A program made the translations under genes and the position numbers. Of a stretch of 64,000 bases of DNA, positions 50,496-60,210 are shown piece after piece (within the stretch, counting starts at the first letter, position 1; the number at the start of each line of letters is the position of its first letter). The DNA comes from CAZMZW01 sp964571135. GTDB taxonomy: Bacteria; Chloroflexota; Anaerolineae; Anaerolineales; Anaerolineaceae. The notes beneath the pieces were generated by a model. That model saw only the letters and a list, made by a program, of their open reading frames with translations, searched no databases and was not told the DNA's origin. The DNA lies in NCBI GenBank assembly GCA_964571135.1, contig CAZMZW010000010.1:1-64000 (forward strand), read 5' to 3'.

Positions 50496-51761
50496 TTATG
50501 GATAAAACCCCAGGTCATTCAGCGCTTTGATACAGATCTCAAAACCCGTGTGATATTTCAGGCAGGTGTAAAAGTCATCGATGCCTGCCTGATTATCTCC
50601 AATCTTCATTTCCGCCATTCCGCGCCAGTAATAGCTTTCCTCAAGCGCAGGTGCGTCATCCCGCACCATTTCGATGGAGTTGTGGGTGGCCTTTTCGATC
50701 ACATCCGTATAGCGCCCTGTAAAGTAATAGGCAAAATAAGGGCCGGTCTGGTACCACAGAATTCGGTATGGACGGATGGACATATCTTCCGGCAGGGAGT
50801 CATACAGAGCGAAAGCGGTATCATACGCTTTAGCCGCCCCCGCGTAATCACGCAAACTGACCAGGTTGCTCCCGTAATTGTAAAATGCAAAGAATTGATC
50901 CACTCCTCTGAGATTGAGGGTCTCATCACCTGCTCTTTTTAAGGCGCGCTGAAAATTGGTGGTTTCATCAGCATCAGCTCCCAATAGGTTAAGAACATCA
51001 TTGCGTTTTTCTAGCTGGAATGCCACCAGGTAGGTATAGTTGAAACTGCGCCATTCTTCAATCAACCTAGCATAGGGCTGAGGGTAATCCGGCTTAATGT
51101 AAGAATCCTGCGCAGTGAAAACCTGGTTGAGGTCATCGTAACCGGTAAGCACCTGGTAGTGACCCATCCAGGTGATGTTGCCCTGAATATCTCTAAAATG
51201 GGGGCCTTTTTCCACCACAACCGGATAGCCATTGGCGATCAGCCGTTTTAGGATGTTAAGGTCACCACCCACACGCACGATTCCGTCCAGACCGGAGAAT
51301 TGGATAAAATCCAGCATCTCGTAGGGCATCACGTTCTTGTCTTTTAGGAAGGGTTTGAGCACCCGGGCAATGTCATCCGCTGTTCCGGGCCAGTTCAGAT
51401 AAGAAAGAAGCATGGCCAGATTGGCCGGTCCGCAATAATTCCAACGATTATGCTGGGAGAAGTATTTGCCGCCGGTGATTAGAAATGAAGCAGGGATGGG
51501 AGCGGCTGACAAAGGGGGCGGCGTGAGTTCAAGCAGGGGAGGCCCGGCGGTTATGACAGGCAAAGGGGAAATAGTGACCGATCCTGATGTGGAAAAGGAG
51601 ACTTTTTGAGGTGGATGCAGCCAGGTTTGAACCCGGGTAACCAACTGCATCACATGGTCTCCTGCCCATATTTGAACCGATGGCTGCAAAATCAGCGAAT
51701 AGCCCATGATCGCCAGGGCGATATCCACTAAGATTATCGCCATTAATTTTTTACGAGACAT
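50496..51761 (-). CDS. C39-like peptidase with TPR region, membrane anchored
   Basis: 421 aa. An N-terminal membrane helix (6-25), a variable linker, then a papain-like C39-like domain: nucleophile Cys in NRWNYCGPANLAMLLSYL, His in WMGHYQVLTGYDD and a following Asp (TAQDSYIK). A TPR-like repeat region (about 265-415) follows. Closely related in design to the protein at 62320. Likely exported protease or transpeptidase acting at the cell surface. Its ATG lies 7 nt after TATAAT, so a leaderless mRNA is probable. Confidence 0.88.
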   Translation of the reverse strand: MSRKKLMAIILVDIALAIMGYSLILQPSVQIWAGDHVMQLVTRVQTWLHPPQKVSFSTSGSVTISPLPVITAGPPLLELTPPPLSAAPIPASFLITGGKYFSQHNRWNYCGPANLAMLLSYLNWPGTADDIARVLKPFLKDKNVMPYEMLDFIQFSGLDGIVRVGGDLNILKRLIANGYPVVVEKGPHFRDIQGNITWMGHYQVLTGYDDLNQVFTAQDSYIKPDYPQPYARLIEEWRSFNYTYLVAFQLEKRNDVLNLLGADADETTNFQRALKRAGDETLNLRGVDQFFAFYNYGSNLVSLRDYAGAAKAYDTAFALYDSLPEDMSIRPYRILWYQTGPYFAYYFTGRYTDVIEKATHNSIEMVRDDAPALEESYYWRGMAEMKIGDNQAGIDDFYTCLKYHTGFEICIKALNDLGFYP

Positions 51762-51774
51762 ATGGGGGATTATA
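51762..51774 (-). promoter_or_regulatory. -10 box adjoining a start codon (leaderless type)
   Basis: TATAAT (51774 to 51769, minus strand) followed by seven nt and ATG. Confidence 0.55.
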
Positions 51775-51864
51775 ACATTCAGGTTTTTGTGCTAATTTCT
51801 GTGACAACCTGAACCTATAGATCTTTATAGCGAATTAGATCTTCCGCCCGAAAGAGCAGGCTCA

Positions 51865-53091
51865 TCAATCTCCAATATTGCATAATCTTTTCAATGCTGC
51901 CTTGATTTTCAACGGGCTTGTTTTCTCAATGATTATTTGCCGACACCCATTGAATTTTGTATAGGCAATCACCTGCTCCATAAATGGTTCAATCACCTGG
52001 TCAAAATCTTTAAAACCGGGCTCAAAGACTAGATTGTGAATGATCAGGATTTTATTCTTACGGTCCGCCTGCACGTCCATGCGCGCAATGAATTGGTCAC
52101 ACCAGAGGACGGGCACCAGGAAATACCCGATCTTCCGTTTTTCGGCAGGCAGATAGCATTGCAAAGTGAAATCAAAATTAAAAAATCGTTTGGTACGGTC
52201 GCGCTGAATGATCAGATTATCGAAGGGTGAAAGGATGTAAACTTGAGCTATCCCTTTTTTGTTCTGAAAATCCAATGTGCTCGCAAAAGCGAAGTATGGA
52301 TTACTTGTATTACCCTCCAATTCCAGTTGCACAATTTCCTTTTTATCCAATAAATCCTGAAGACCCTTTACGATCAAGGGCTGGGTGGCTCCACCGAGAT
52401 GCCGCAGGATCTCACGTTCACGGGCAACCGCCAGGGATTGCAGGGCGCGGCGGACGTAGAATTGACCCATTTCATCGCTATCTGGAAAATGGGTGTCCAC
52501 CCCAGCTGGCAGCACCCGTTCGGTCAGGTCATACACTCGTTGAAACCCGCGCCGTTCCGCCACCATCAGTTTACCCTGCCAGAAAAGCAGTTCCAGGGCG
52601 GTCTTGGCAGGTTTCCAGTCCCACCAGCCTCCCTGTTTGGTGCCAGCCGGACGTTCAAAATCCTTGGAACTTAATGGGCCTTCCTGGCGGATCCGTTCCA
52701 GAATTTGCGGAGTGAGATTGCCGTATTTTTCAAGGAGATTGCGGTGCCAGCCATTCCCTGGGTCTTCAAAGCTTCCCATCCTGGGGAGGTAGAAGCGGTA
52801 ATCCTGCATGGGCAGGTAGGATGCCTCGTGTCCCCAGTATTCAAATATGCGTTGTTCTTTTCCCTGGAGTTCAGCCAGCATCGCAGGCTGATAGTCAGGA
52901 ACACGGGTCCACAGTGTGTGATGATGGGCGCGTTCGACCCTGGAAATGGTATCGATCTGCACATAGCCCAGTTTTTCGATTACCTGAGCGGCGCCCTCTT
53001 TTCCCAGAGGCAAATGGGATTTAGCATCCAATAATTGGGAATGCAGAATTAATCGACGGGCAATTTTGAGGGTAATGTGTTGAATGGTCAT
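51865..53091 (-). CDS. YcaQ/AlkX-type winged-helix DNA glycosylase
   Basis: 408 aa. The HTH_42 pattern: LGYVQIDTISRVERAHHHTLWTR, EYWGHEASYLP, RPAGTKQGGWWDWKPAKTALELLFWQGKL, VRRALQSLAVA. Family members YcaQ and AlkX/AlkZ remove alkylated or interstrand-crosslinked bases; VQIDT is the catalytic-motif region. Divergent from the ABC exporter gene, a layout like that of crosslink-toxin resistance loci. Confidence 0.85.
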   Translation of the reverse strand: MTIQHITLKIARRLILHSQLLDAKSHLPLGKEGAAQVIEKLGYVQIDTISRVERAHHHTLWTRVPDYQPAMLAELQGKEQRIFEYWGHEASYLPMQDYRFYLPRMGSFEDPGNGWHRNLLEKYGNLTPQILERIRQEGPLSSKDFERPAGTKQGGWWDWKPAKTALELLFWQGKLMVAERRGFQRVYDLTERVLPAGVDTHFPDSDEMGQFYVRRALQSLAVAREREILRHLGGATQPLIVKGLQDLLDKKEIVQLELEGNTSNPYFAFASTLDFQNKKGIAQVYILSPFDNLIIQRDRTKRFFNFDFTLQCYLPAEKRKIGYFLVPVLWCDQFIARMDVQADRKNKILIIHNLVFEPGFKDFDQVIEPFMEQVIAYTKFNGCRQIIIEKTSPLKIKAALKRLCNIGD

Positions 53092-53170
53092 AAAAGACTG
53101 CCAGACTTATTGTATTCATAATTCATTTTATGAACAATATTCATAGCAAATAACGGCATTCCGTTACTGA

Positions 53171-53183
53171 TATAATCCTCGCG
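53171..53183 (+). promoter_or_regulatory. -10 box adjoining a start codon (leaderless type)
   Basis: TATAAT at 53171-53176, seven nt, then ATG at 53184. Confidence 0.6.
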
Positions 53184-55004
53184 ATGCCTCAAGATACTCC
53201 TCTGCCAAAAAAACCAGCCGCGGCCGGGAACCAAATTAATAAATTATTACGCTATCTATCTCCTTATTGGAAACAGATGGCAATTGCTGCCGCATCCCTG
53301 ACCATCTGGAGCCTGATTGGCCTGGCACTGCCCTGGGCGATCCAGACGCTGGTGGATTCCTTTTTCATCACCCATAATTTGGCCCAACTGGATAACATCA
53401 CCTTCTGGCTGCTTATCCTTTTCCTGATCCAGGCGGTCATCGGATTTGTCCAGAATTATTTACTCATCTATGTTGCCCAGCGCGTCATTGCCGACCTGCG
53501 CATGGATATTCAGGAGCATATGCTCTGGCTGCCCCTGGGTTTTTTCTCCAACAGCCGGGTGGGCGAGTTGGTATCACGAGTGACCAATGATGTAGCCGTG
53601 ATCCAACAGGCGGTTACCGATGTCCCGGTAGCCATGTTACGGCAAGTGGTTACCATCATTGGCGGGTTGTTTTTAATGTTTATTCTCAACTGGCAAATGA
53701 CCTTTTTCGTGTTTTTACTCGCCCCTTTATTGGTGGTAACCGGTATATTCTTTGGCCAGCGGTTAGAAAGAATTTCCACGCTTGTTCAGGACCGCCTGGC
53801 AACCGCCACTTCTGTTTTGGAAGAAGCGATTTCCGGTATCCGTGTGGTCAAGTCCTTTACCAAGGAAAAATACGAACAAAAAAGATTTGCCGATAGGATC
53901 GAAGAAACCTTCCAAACGGTAATGAAACGCACACAGCTGAGGGCGGCTTTCCTGCCCATAGTCAGCATGCTGGGTTTATTTACCGTCACTGCCATTCTCT
54001 GGTTTGGCGGCCGGCAGGTGATCATCGGCGGTCTCACGCCTGGTAAATTGGTCTCATTCCTGATTTATATGCTGATGGTGGCTGCTCCCCTGGGAGAATT
54101 TGCCGGTCAGTATTCTCAACTAAAAGAAGCCAGCGGTGCTTCCACGCGAATTTTCGAAATCCTGGAAACCCGGGCTGAACCGGTATCCAGTAAAAATATG
54201 AAGCAGCTCCCCAGGGTCGATGGCGCCGTCAGTTTCAAGGATATTAGTTTTAGCTATGAGCCGGATGGCGAGCTGGTTCTAAAAAACATCAATCTGGAGA
54301 TTAAACCGGCTCAAATTGTAGCCATCGTTGGACCCAGTGGTGTGGGTAAGACAACCCTGGTCAATCTTATTCCCCGTTTCTTTGATCCTTCGAGTGGTCA
54401 TATTGAGATTGACGGTATTAAAGTGAACGACGTTGACTTGCGCAGTCTGCGTGCCCAGATTGGGCTGGTGCCCCAGGAGACTTTTCTATTTGGCGGAACG
54501 ATCCGCGAGAACATTGCGTACGGCCGCCCAAACGCGAAAATGGTGGACATTGAGAGGGTGGCCAAAGCTGCGTATGCCCACAATTTTATAAAATCCCTGC
54601 CGGATGGCTATGAAACTGCTTCGGGGGAACGGGGAGTAAAACTCTCCGCCGGGCAGCGCCAAAGAATTGCCATTGCGCGCGCCTTGTTAAAAGATCCGCG
54701 AATTCTCATTCTGGATGAGGCCACTTCTGCCCTGGACACGGAATCCGAACATGAAGTGCAGGATGCCCTGGATATCCTGATGAAAGGGCGTACTACTTTT
54801 GTGATCGCTCACCGCCTCTCAACCATTCAGAATGCCGACAGAATATTGGTATTAAATGAAGGCAGGATCATTGAGGATGGCAACCATAAGGAATTGATGG
54901 CAAAAAAACAAATGTATTACCGGCTGTGGTCATTGCAATTTGCTGATAATTCCAACAATGGAAAACAAGGTAAAAGCAAAACAACCTCTTCCAAAAAGAA
55001 ATGA
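53184..55004 (+). CDS. ABC exporter, fused permease-ATPase
   Basis: 606 aa half-transporter acting as a dimer. Six membrane helices (about 30-320), then an ATPase with Walker A GPSGVGKTTLV, Q-loop VPQETFLFGG, signature LSAGQRQRIAIARA, Walker B ILILDEATSALD and switch IAHRLSTI. MsbA/BmrA-like group that exports lipids or drugs. The divergent DNA glycosylase gene may make this a resistance pair. The C-terminus is a lysine-rich tail. Confidence 0.93.
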   Translation: MPQDTPLPKKPAAAGNQINKLLRYLSPYWKQMAIAAASLTIWSLIGLALPWAIQTLVDSFFITHNLAQLDNITFWLLILFLIQAVIGFVQNYLLIYVAQRVIADLRMDIQEHMLWLPLGFFSNSRVGELVSRVTNDVAVIQQAVTDVPVAMLRQVVTIIGGLFLMFILNWQMTFFVFLLAPLLVVTGIFFGQRLERISTLVQDRLATATSVLEEAISGIRVVKSFTKEKYEQKRFADRIEETFQTVMKRTQLRAAFLPIVSMLGLFTVTAILWFGGRQVIIGGLTPGKLVSFLIYMLMVAAPLGEFAGQYSQLKEASGASTRIFEILETRAEPVSSKNMKQLPRVDGAVSFKDISFSYEPDGELVLKNINLEIKPAQIVAIVGPSGVGKTTLVNLIPRFFDPSSGHIEIDGIKVNDVDLRSLRAQIGLVPQETFLFGGTIRENIAYGRPNAKMVDIERVAKAAYAHNFIKSLPDGYETASGERGVKLSAGQRQRIAIARALLKDPRILILDEATSALDTESEHEVQDALDILMKGRTTFVIAHRLSTIQNADRILVLNEGRIIEDGNHKELMAKKQMYYRLWSLQFADNSNNGKQGKSKTTSSKKK

Positions 55005-55044
55005 AATTGACCTTGTCAGTTTGATTGTATTAAGTAAATCGAAT

Positions 55045-55077
55045 GCTGGCTTTTAGCAAAAAAGTCAGCTTTTTTTA
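55045..55077 (+). terminator. Intrinsic terminator after the ABC exporter
   Basis: GCTGGCTTTT and AAAAGTCAGC (one G-T pair), loop AGCAA, followed by TTTTTTT. It lies 41 nt after the stop. Confidence 0.9.
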
Positions 55078-55110
55078 TTAGTTCAAAAACATTCTATTCA
55101 TTAAAGAAAA

Positions 55111-55644
55111 TTAATCTTCGAGCCAGAAACCGCGATGCAAAGGTTGAATATCACGGGTGGTGATGAAAGCCTTGTTATCACTTTTACAAATGATCTCACG
55201 CACATCTTTCATATGCTTTCTTTGAACGCTGGTTTCCAATAAGGTTACTGCGCCATCCTTGCCCTGTGCCTGAACCTCTGTGACAGCGTGGCCATTTTTG
55301 CGGAGAGATTTGGCGATCTTGCCCCCGTGCCTGGAAGAAACAACGGTAAAATGCACAAAGCCCAGAGCCAGGCGTTCTTCAATGATCATTCCTGCCAAAC
55401 CCCCGGTTGCGAAACCGACCACATACGCCAAAATGAAAAACACATTATTCAAATTGCTCAACACTGGACCCAGGGCGAGTATGTAAGACAGTGAAACCAA
55501 TAAGCCCAGGACATAGGATATGAATTTCATACCGCGCATTACTGTAAGCATTCGTATGGTATCCATGGCGATATTCACCACCCGCAGGGCAAAAATAGCC
55601 AATGCCATCAACCAAATTTCCGGGTTTTGTAAAGCAATTAACAT
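55111..55644 (-). CDS. UPF0316 membrane protein (DUF5698/DUF2179)
   Basis: 177 aa. Three membrane helices (about 8-28, 42-62, 68-90), then a soluble DUF2179 domain (IIEERLALGFVHFTVVSSRH, VTEVQAQGKDGAVTLLETSVQRKHM, DNKAFITTRDI). The DUF2179 fold is a small sensor-like domain; function is unknown. It follows the glucan phosphorylase by 15 nt and has a strong ribosome site (AAGGAAAGG). Confidence 0.88.
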   Translation of the reverse strand: MLIALQNPEIWLMALAIFALRVVNIAMDTIRMLTVMRGMKFISYVLGLLVSLSYILALGPVLSNLNNVFFILAYVVGFATGGLAGMIIEERLALGFVHFTVVSSRHGGKIAKSLRKNGHAVTEVQAQGKDGAVTLLETSVQRKHMKDVREIICKSDNKAFITTRDIQPLHRGFWLED

Positions 55645-55659
55645 GTCAGCCTTTCCTTA

Positions 55660-57819
55660 TTATTTTCCTTTTTTATTCTCAACCAATGCCGGAATATATA
55701 ACTTTGTTAAATATTCTTTTACCATTCGGCGGGTGCTGAACTGGGGAGCCAGGCTGCGGATACATTCCTTGGTCTTTGCCATCCAGGCAGGCGAATAATC
55801 GCCCATTGAATGGGTTTGGTAGAACATGGGGATGATCTCTTTTTCCAATTGGTCATAGAGGCTGGCGGCATCCACTTTGTCCTGTTCCAGCGGGTCTTTG
55901 TAATCCTTGTCTGTACCAATTACCCAGCCATTACCTCCATTGTAACCTTCTGCGAACCAACCATCCAGAACCGATAGATTCAGTGTACCGTTGAGTGCGG
56001 CTTTCATGCCGGAAGTCCCGCTGGCCTCATTGGGGCGTAAGGGCGTGTTCAGCCAAACGTCCACACCCTGCACCATGTATCGGGCAATGTTCATATCGTA
56101 ATCTTCAATAAAGACAAGCCGCCCACAGGCTTTGGAATCCTTGGCATAGCGATAAACCTTCTGGATCAGCAGCTTGCCGGGTTCATCCGCCGGGTGAGCC
56201 TTTCCGGCAAATATGATTTGAACCGGCATCTGGCTATTAGTGATGATGCGCAGCAAACGGTCATAATCGCTGAAGATCAGACCGGAGCGTTTATAAGTGG
56301 CAAAACGCCGGGCAAAGCCAATTGTGAGCGAGAACGGATCCAGCATCACACCTTCTGCAATCACCTGGGCAGCCCGAATCTTTCCGGTTTGCCAGCGCTG
56401 GCGGGTTCGTTCGATGGTGTATGTGATCAATTTGCGCTTGAGGTGGCGGCGCACATTCCACAACTCTTCATCTGGAATGCGGTCGATATTGTTCCAAAAT
56501 CCCGGTTCATCCAGATGTGCGTACCAATCCTGTCCCAGGTAACGCTCAAAGAGCAGACGCATACGGCGCGCCAGCCATGTGCCGGTATGCACGCCATTGG
56601 TGATGTAACTGATGGGCAACTCTTCCTCTTTGCGTTCCGGCCAGAGGAATGCCCACATTTTTCGAGCCACCTGCCCGTGCAGCCTGGAAACCGCATTGGC
56701 ATGGTTAGAAAGTTTAAGCGCTAAAACCGGCATGCTGAAAGTCTCTCCCCAGGTCTGTTCCTGTTTGCCCAACTCTACAAATTGGTCCTGGGTCAAGCCC
56801 AGCTCAGCCCAGACCCGTGGAAAGTATTTGTCAACCAGCCATAAAGGAAATTGATCATTACCTGCCGCAACGGGTGTATGGGTAGTGAACACATTGGAAT
56901 TGCGTAATTCCTTAACAGCGCTTTCAAAATCCATTCCCTGGGAGATCAGTTCCCGGACCCGTTCCAGGGTAAGGAAAGAAGAGTGCCCTTCATTCATGTG
57001 CCAGACATTTGGATGATAGCCCAGCAGCCGGAGTGCGCGTACCCCGCCCAGTCCCAGAAGCATTTCCTGGGAGATGCGAATTTCCAGATCGTTGGTGTAA
57101 AGTTGAGAGGTTAAGCGGCGGTCTTCCGGAGAGTTTTGTTCTACGTTTGAATCCAGCAGGAAAAGCGAATTGCGTCCAATGCGGATCTCCCAGATGCGCA
57201 CGAATACATCCCTGCCTGGTAATTCGACTGAAACCTGCAGAGGTTTTCCCTGGTCGTCCTTCAGTGAGATGATTGGCATTTCAGTGAAGTTAAAATGGTA
57301 ATGCCGGGTTTCCTGCCAGCCGTCCTCGGAAATATCCTGGACAAAATAACCCTGGTGATAAATAAAGCCCATTCCAACCACAGGCATACCCAGATCGCTG
57401 GATTCTTTCAGATGATCGCCTGCCAGAATTCCCAGCCCCCCGGCATAAAAGGGCATGGATTCATGCAGCCCAAATTCAAAAGAAAAATAGGCAATTTGTT
57501 TATCTTGCAGCTCAGGGTGTGTGCGTTTAAACCAGGTCTCGTCATTCTTCAGATAATGATCAAAGTTTTTTATGGCGTTTGAATAATCATCCAGATAATA
57601 TTCATCTTTGGATGCCTTCTCCAGTTTGACCGAATCCACTTGGTGTAAAAAGGCGATCGGGTTATGGTTCAAAGATTCCCACAAAGGCCGGTCTATATAG
57701 GAGAACAGACGCTGGCCTTCAGGGTTCCATACCCACCAGAGGTTATAAGCCAGTTCTTTGAGGCGTTCAATCTTTTTAGGAAGGTCGTAATGGTTCGGAT
57801 ATTCCCGTTGATAATTCAT
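55660..57819 (-). CDS. glgP: Alpha-glucan phosphorylase
   Basis: 719 aa, the shorter MalP/GlgP type with an N-terminal DUF3417 region (RLKELAYNLWWVWNPEGQ). Releases glucose-1-phosphate from glycogen or maltodextrin. The pyridoxal-phosphate lysine lies in RPNEASGTSGMKAALNG, with HMNEGHSSFL and YITNGVH also present. It could provide carbon when storage glucan is used. First gene of a short minus-strand operon with UPF0316. Confidence 0.93.
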   Translation of the reverse strand: MNYQREYPNHYDLPKKIERLKELAYNLWWVWNPEGQRLFSYIDRPLWESLNHNPIAFLHQVDSVKLEKASKDEYYLDDYSNAIKNFDHYLKNDETWFKRTHPELQDKQIAYFSFEFGLHESMPFYAGGLGILAGDHLKESSDLGMPVVGMGFIYHQGYFVQDISEDGWQETRHYHFNFTEMPIISLKDDQGKPLQVSVELPGRDVFVRIWEIRIGRNSLFLLDSNVEQNSPEDRRLTSQLYTNDLEIRISQEMLLGLGGVRALRLLGYHPNVWHMNEGHSSFLTLERVRELISQGMDFESAVKELRNSNVFTTHTPVAAGNDQFPLWLVDKYFPRVWAELGLTQDQFVELGKQEQTWGETFSMPVLALKLSNHANAVSRLHGQVARKMWAFLWPERKEEELPISYITNGVHTGTWLARRMRLLFERYLGQDWYAHLDEPGFWNNIDRIPDEELWNVRRHLKRKLITYTIERTRQRWQTGKIRAAQVIAEGVMLDPFSLTIGFARRFATYKRSGLIFSDYDRLLRIITNSQMPVQIIFAGKAHPADEPGKLLIQKVYRYAKDSKACGRLVFIEDYDMNIARYMVQGVDVWLNTPLRPNEASGTSGMKAALNGTLNLSVLDGWFAEGYNGGNGWVIGTDKDYKDPLEQDKVDAASLYDQLEKEIIPMFYQTHSMGDYSPAWMAKTKECIRSLAPQFSTRRMVKEYLTKLYIPALVENKKGK

Positions 57820-58002
57820 TATTCTTGTGATCCTTTACTCTTTTCAAAGTCTCTGGGAAAAGCGCAGGCATTATACTACGCGTTTGAGAGTATTTATTAA
57901 GAAAGAAACCGGATAAAAAATTGATAATCATAAGATATTAGCGACATCTATAGTGTAATCCATCAAGATATAATTATCCTGTTATTTTATGAGGTTAAAT
58001 TA

Positions 58003-58395
58003 ATGAATAAAAAAATCAGGGTACTTATAGCTAAACCAGGTCTGGATGGACATGACCGCGGCGCTAAAGTGATCGCCCGCGCCTTGCGCGATGCAGGGAT
58101 GGAAGTGATCTATACAGGCTTACGGCAGACACCTGAAATGATCGCCAATGCTGCTCTTCAGGAAGATGTGGATGTGGTGGGACTTTCCATTCTTTCGGGT
58201 GCACATATGTCATTGGTTCCGCGCGTATTGGAATTGATACGAGCCAATAAACAGGACAAGGTTCTTGTTTTTGTAGGTGGGATCATCCCGAAAGAGGATG
58301 AAGCGGAATTGAAGAAAATTGGGATTAGTGCCGTGTATGGTCCCGGCACGGTCACAACCGTTGTGGTTGAGGATATCAAAAAGGCGATCAAATAA
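58003..58395 (+). CDS. Methylmalonyl-CoA mutase cobalamin-binding subunit
   Basis: 130 aa. Complete B12-binding fold alone: KPGLDGHDRGAKVIARALRD carries the DxHxxG histidine that ligates cobalt, followed by SILSGAH and VFVGGIIP. It corresponds to the C-terminal domain of MutB; a separate catalytic subunit is needed and is not in this window. The MeaB gene follows 17 nt later, so isomerisation of methylmalonyl-CoA or ethylmalonyl-CoA is likely. Confidence 0.93.
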   Translation: MNKKIRVLIAKPGLDGHDRGAKVIARALRDAGMEVIYTGLRQTPEMIANAALQEDVDVVGLSILSGAHMSLVPRVLELIRANKQDKVLVFVGGIIPKEDEAELKKIGISAVYGPGTVTTVVVEDIKKAIK

Positions 58396-58412
58396 TCATC
58401 CCTATAAAACCT

Positions 58413-59381
58413 ATGTCCGTTATTGAGCAGAATCTCCAGGGGGATCGGTTGGCACTGGCCCGACTTATCACCCAGGTAGAAAATGACACACTTGAGGGAC
58501 ACCAGGCTTTGGGTGAATTATTTCAAAACACCGGAAAAGCCCATATCATCGGTATCACAGGACCAAGCGGCGCGGGAAAATCCACTTTGGTCAACTCTCT
58601 GGTGAAAATTATTCGCGAAAGAAAAAATGAAGCTCAAATCGGGGTGATCGCGGTGGATCCCACCAGCCCATTCACCGGGGGGGCATTGCTGGGAGACCGG
58701 GTGCGCATGCGGGATATTTCCAATGATGCAAAGGTTTTTGTCCGATCAATGGCAACCCGTGGTGCTTTGGGTGGTTTAACCCGCACAGTTCCAGCAGTTG
58801 TTCAGGTACTGGATGCCGCTGGTTATGACCCCATCCTGGTCGAGACAGTTGGTGCCGGACAGGCGGAAGTGGAGATCGCCAGGCTGGCACATACCACGCT
58901 GGTGGTGGAAGCCCCCGGATTGGGAGATGATGTCCAGGCCATTAAAGCCGGCATTTTGGAAATTGCAGATATCCTGGTGGTTAATAAAGCTGACCGGCTC
59001 GGTGCTGATAGTGTCATCCAGTCTTTGCGATCCATGTTGGAAATGGGTCATTCTCATAACCGTGATGTTTTTTCTACCCCTGAATCGAAAAGATGGAATC
59101 CGCCTGTTATTCCAACAATTGCAACTGAGGAAAAAGGTATTCAGGAATTAGCCAACGCGATCTCTGAACATCAATTATTCATCCAGGAAAATGGAGATTG
59201 GTTGAAGAGCGATCGAAAAAGGCTGGAAACGTGGTTGGAACAGCTATTTCAGAATGAATTGAGACTGCATTGGCGGAATGCAAGTACGCATGAGAACTAT
59301 GCAGACCTGATCGATCAAATGGTTTCTCGCAAAATTTCCCCTTACCAGGCAGTCAAGAAACTGATCAAAAAGGATCCTTAA
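58413..59381 (+). CDS. meaB: MeaB/ArgK-type G3E GTPase
   Basis: 322 aa. Walker A GPSGAGKSTLV, VAVDPTSPFTGGALLGDRVRM, VETVGAGQAEVE (switch II) and NKADRLGADS match MeaB. It protects and repairs B12-dependent methylmalonyl-CoA mutase using GTP. Directly follows the B12-binding subunit, as in other split-mutase operons. Confidence 0.94.
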   Translation: MSVIEQNLQGDRLALARLITQVENDTLEGHQALGELFQNTGKAHIIGITGPSGAGKSTLVNSLVKIIRERKNEAQIGVIAVDPTSPFTGGALLGDRVRMRDISNDAKVFVRSMATRGALGGLTRTVPAVVQVLDAAGYDPILVETVGAGQAEVEIARLAHTTLVVEAPGLGDDVQAIKAGILEIADILVVNKADRLGADSVIQSLRSMLEMGHSHNRDVFSTPESKRWNPPVIPTIATEEKGIQELANAISEHQLFIQENGDWLKSDRKRLETWLEQLFQNELRLHWRNASTHENYADLIDQMVSRKISPYQAVKKLIKKDP

Positions 59382-59433
59382 TTTTTTGTTTGCATTCCCC
59401 ACTTGAATCCATTCACCCGAATGAAATTCAATC

Positions 59434-60198
59434 CTATGTATTAAAAACCAGGGAACAGCAGGTCACTGCACCTTCTGCTTTAGCAATTTCACTAACATCT
59501 GAAGATATTACCCTGATTCCTATTTTTTCAAGCCGGGAGTAGGTATTTGGAAAAAATATTGGATAAATGACTGCTTGCCCGATTAACAGGGCATTGGCAG
59601 CTGACGGCTCTGTTGGATCAATTTCAATAAACTCCATGCCGGGGAAGTTCTTTTTATCGACCCATTTTGGATTGATTAATAAGGTCTGTTCTGCAACCCG
59701 GGTAACTGCTGATTTTAAATGCAAACACCCACTGAACTCCACCCCTTTGATGGAATAACCGTAAGGGTTGAGTATTTTTTGCAATTGGGTCAGGGCTTTT
59801 GGGTTACTGCGCGAAGATAACCCAACATAAATTATTTTACTAATAACCAGAACGTCTCCGCCATCTAGTGTGGCGGGTTGGTTGAGATAGTCCATTTTTC
59901 GGAATTGGGATAGTGCAGCTGTGATCGAGGGGATTTCCGGTTTGCGTGAATCCGCACCCGGACGGGTGATCACCGCCATTTCATCCAGGACGATGGCAGT
60001 ATCCTCAACAAAAACTGAATCAGGCAACCCGACCTCTGCGGGCAGGGAAATCACCTTTACCCCCAGAGATCGTAACGCCTCTTCATATCTTTCATGCTGC
60101 TTTCTTGCAATCTCAATGTCAATGGGCTGACGCTCTAAATGGGTGAGTTCACATTTATTTATGGAAGGGCTGACCTGGCGGGTGATTGCGGTAAGCAT
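59434..60198 (-). CDS. Dimethylargininase/arginine deiminase-like hydrolase
   Basis: 254 aa. FVEDTA (substrate-binding Glu/Asp), LDGGDVL, CLHLKSAVT with the active-site His, and EGAVTCCSLVF with the nucleophilic Cys fit DDAH enzymes, which convert dimethylarginine to citrulline. The start lies 6 nt after a TAGAAT box. Its substrate in bacteria may be another guanidine compound. Confidence 0.9.
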   Translation of the reverse strand: MLTAITRQVSPSINKCELTHLERQPIDIEIARKQHERYEEALRSLGVKVISLPAEVGLPDSVFVEDTAIVLDEMAVITRPGADSRKPEIPSITAALSQFRKMDYLNQPATLDGGDVLVISKIIYVGLSSRSNPKALTQLQKILNPYGYSIKGVEFSGCLHLKSAVTRVAEQTLLINPKWVDKKNFPGMEFIEIDPTEPSAANALLIGQAVIYPIFFPNTYSRLEKIGIRVISSDVSEIAKAEGAVTCCSLVFNT

Positions 60199-60210
60199 GG
60201 TGTTATTCTA
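60199..60210 (-). promoter_or_regulatory. -10 box adjoining a start codon (leaderless type)
   Basis: TAGAAT (60210 to 60205, minus strand), six nt, ATG. Confidence 0.5.
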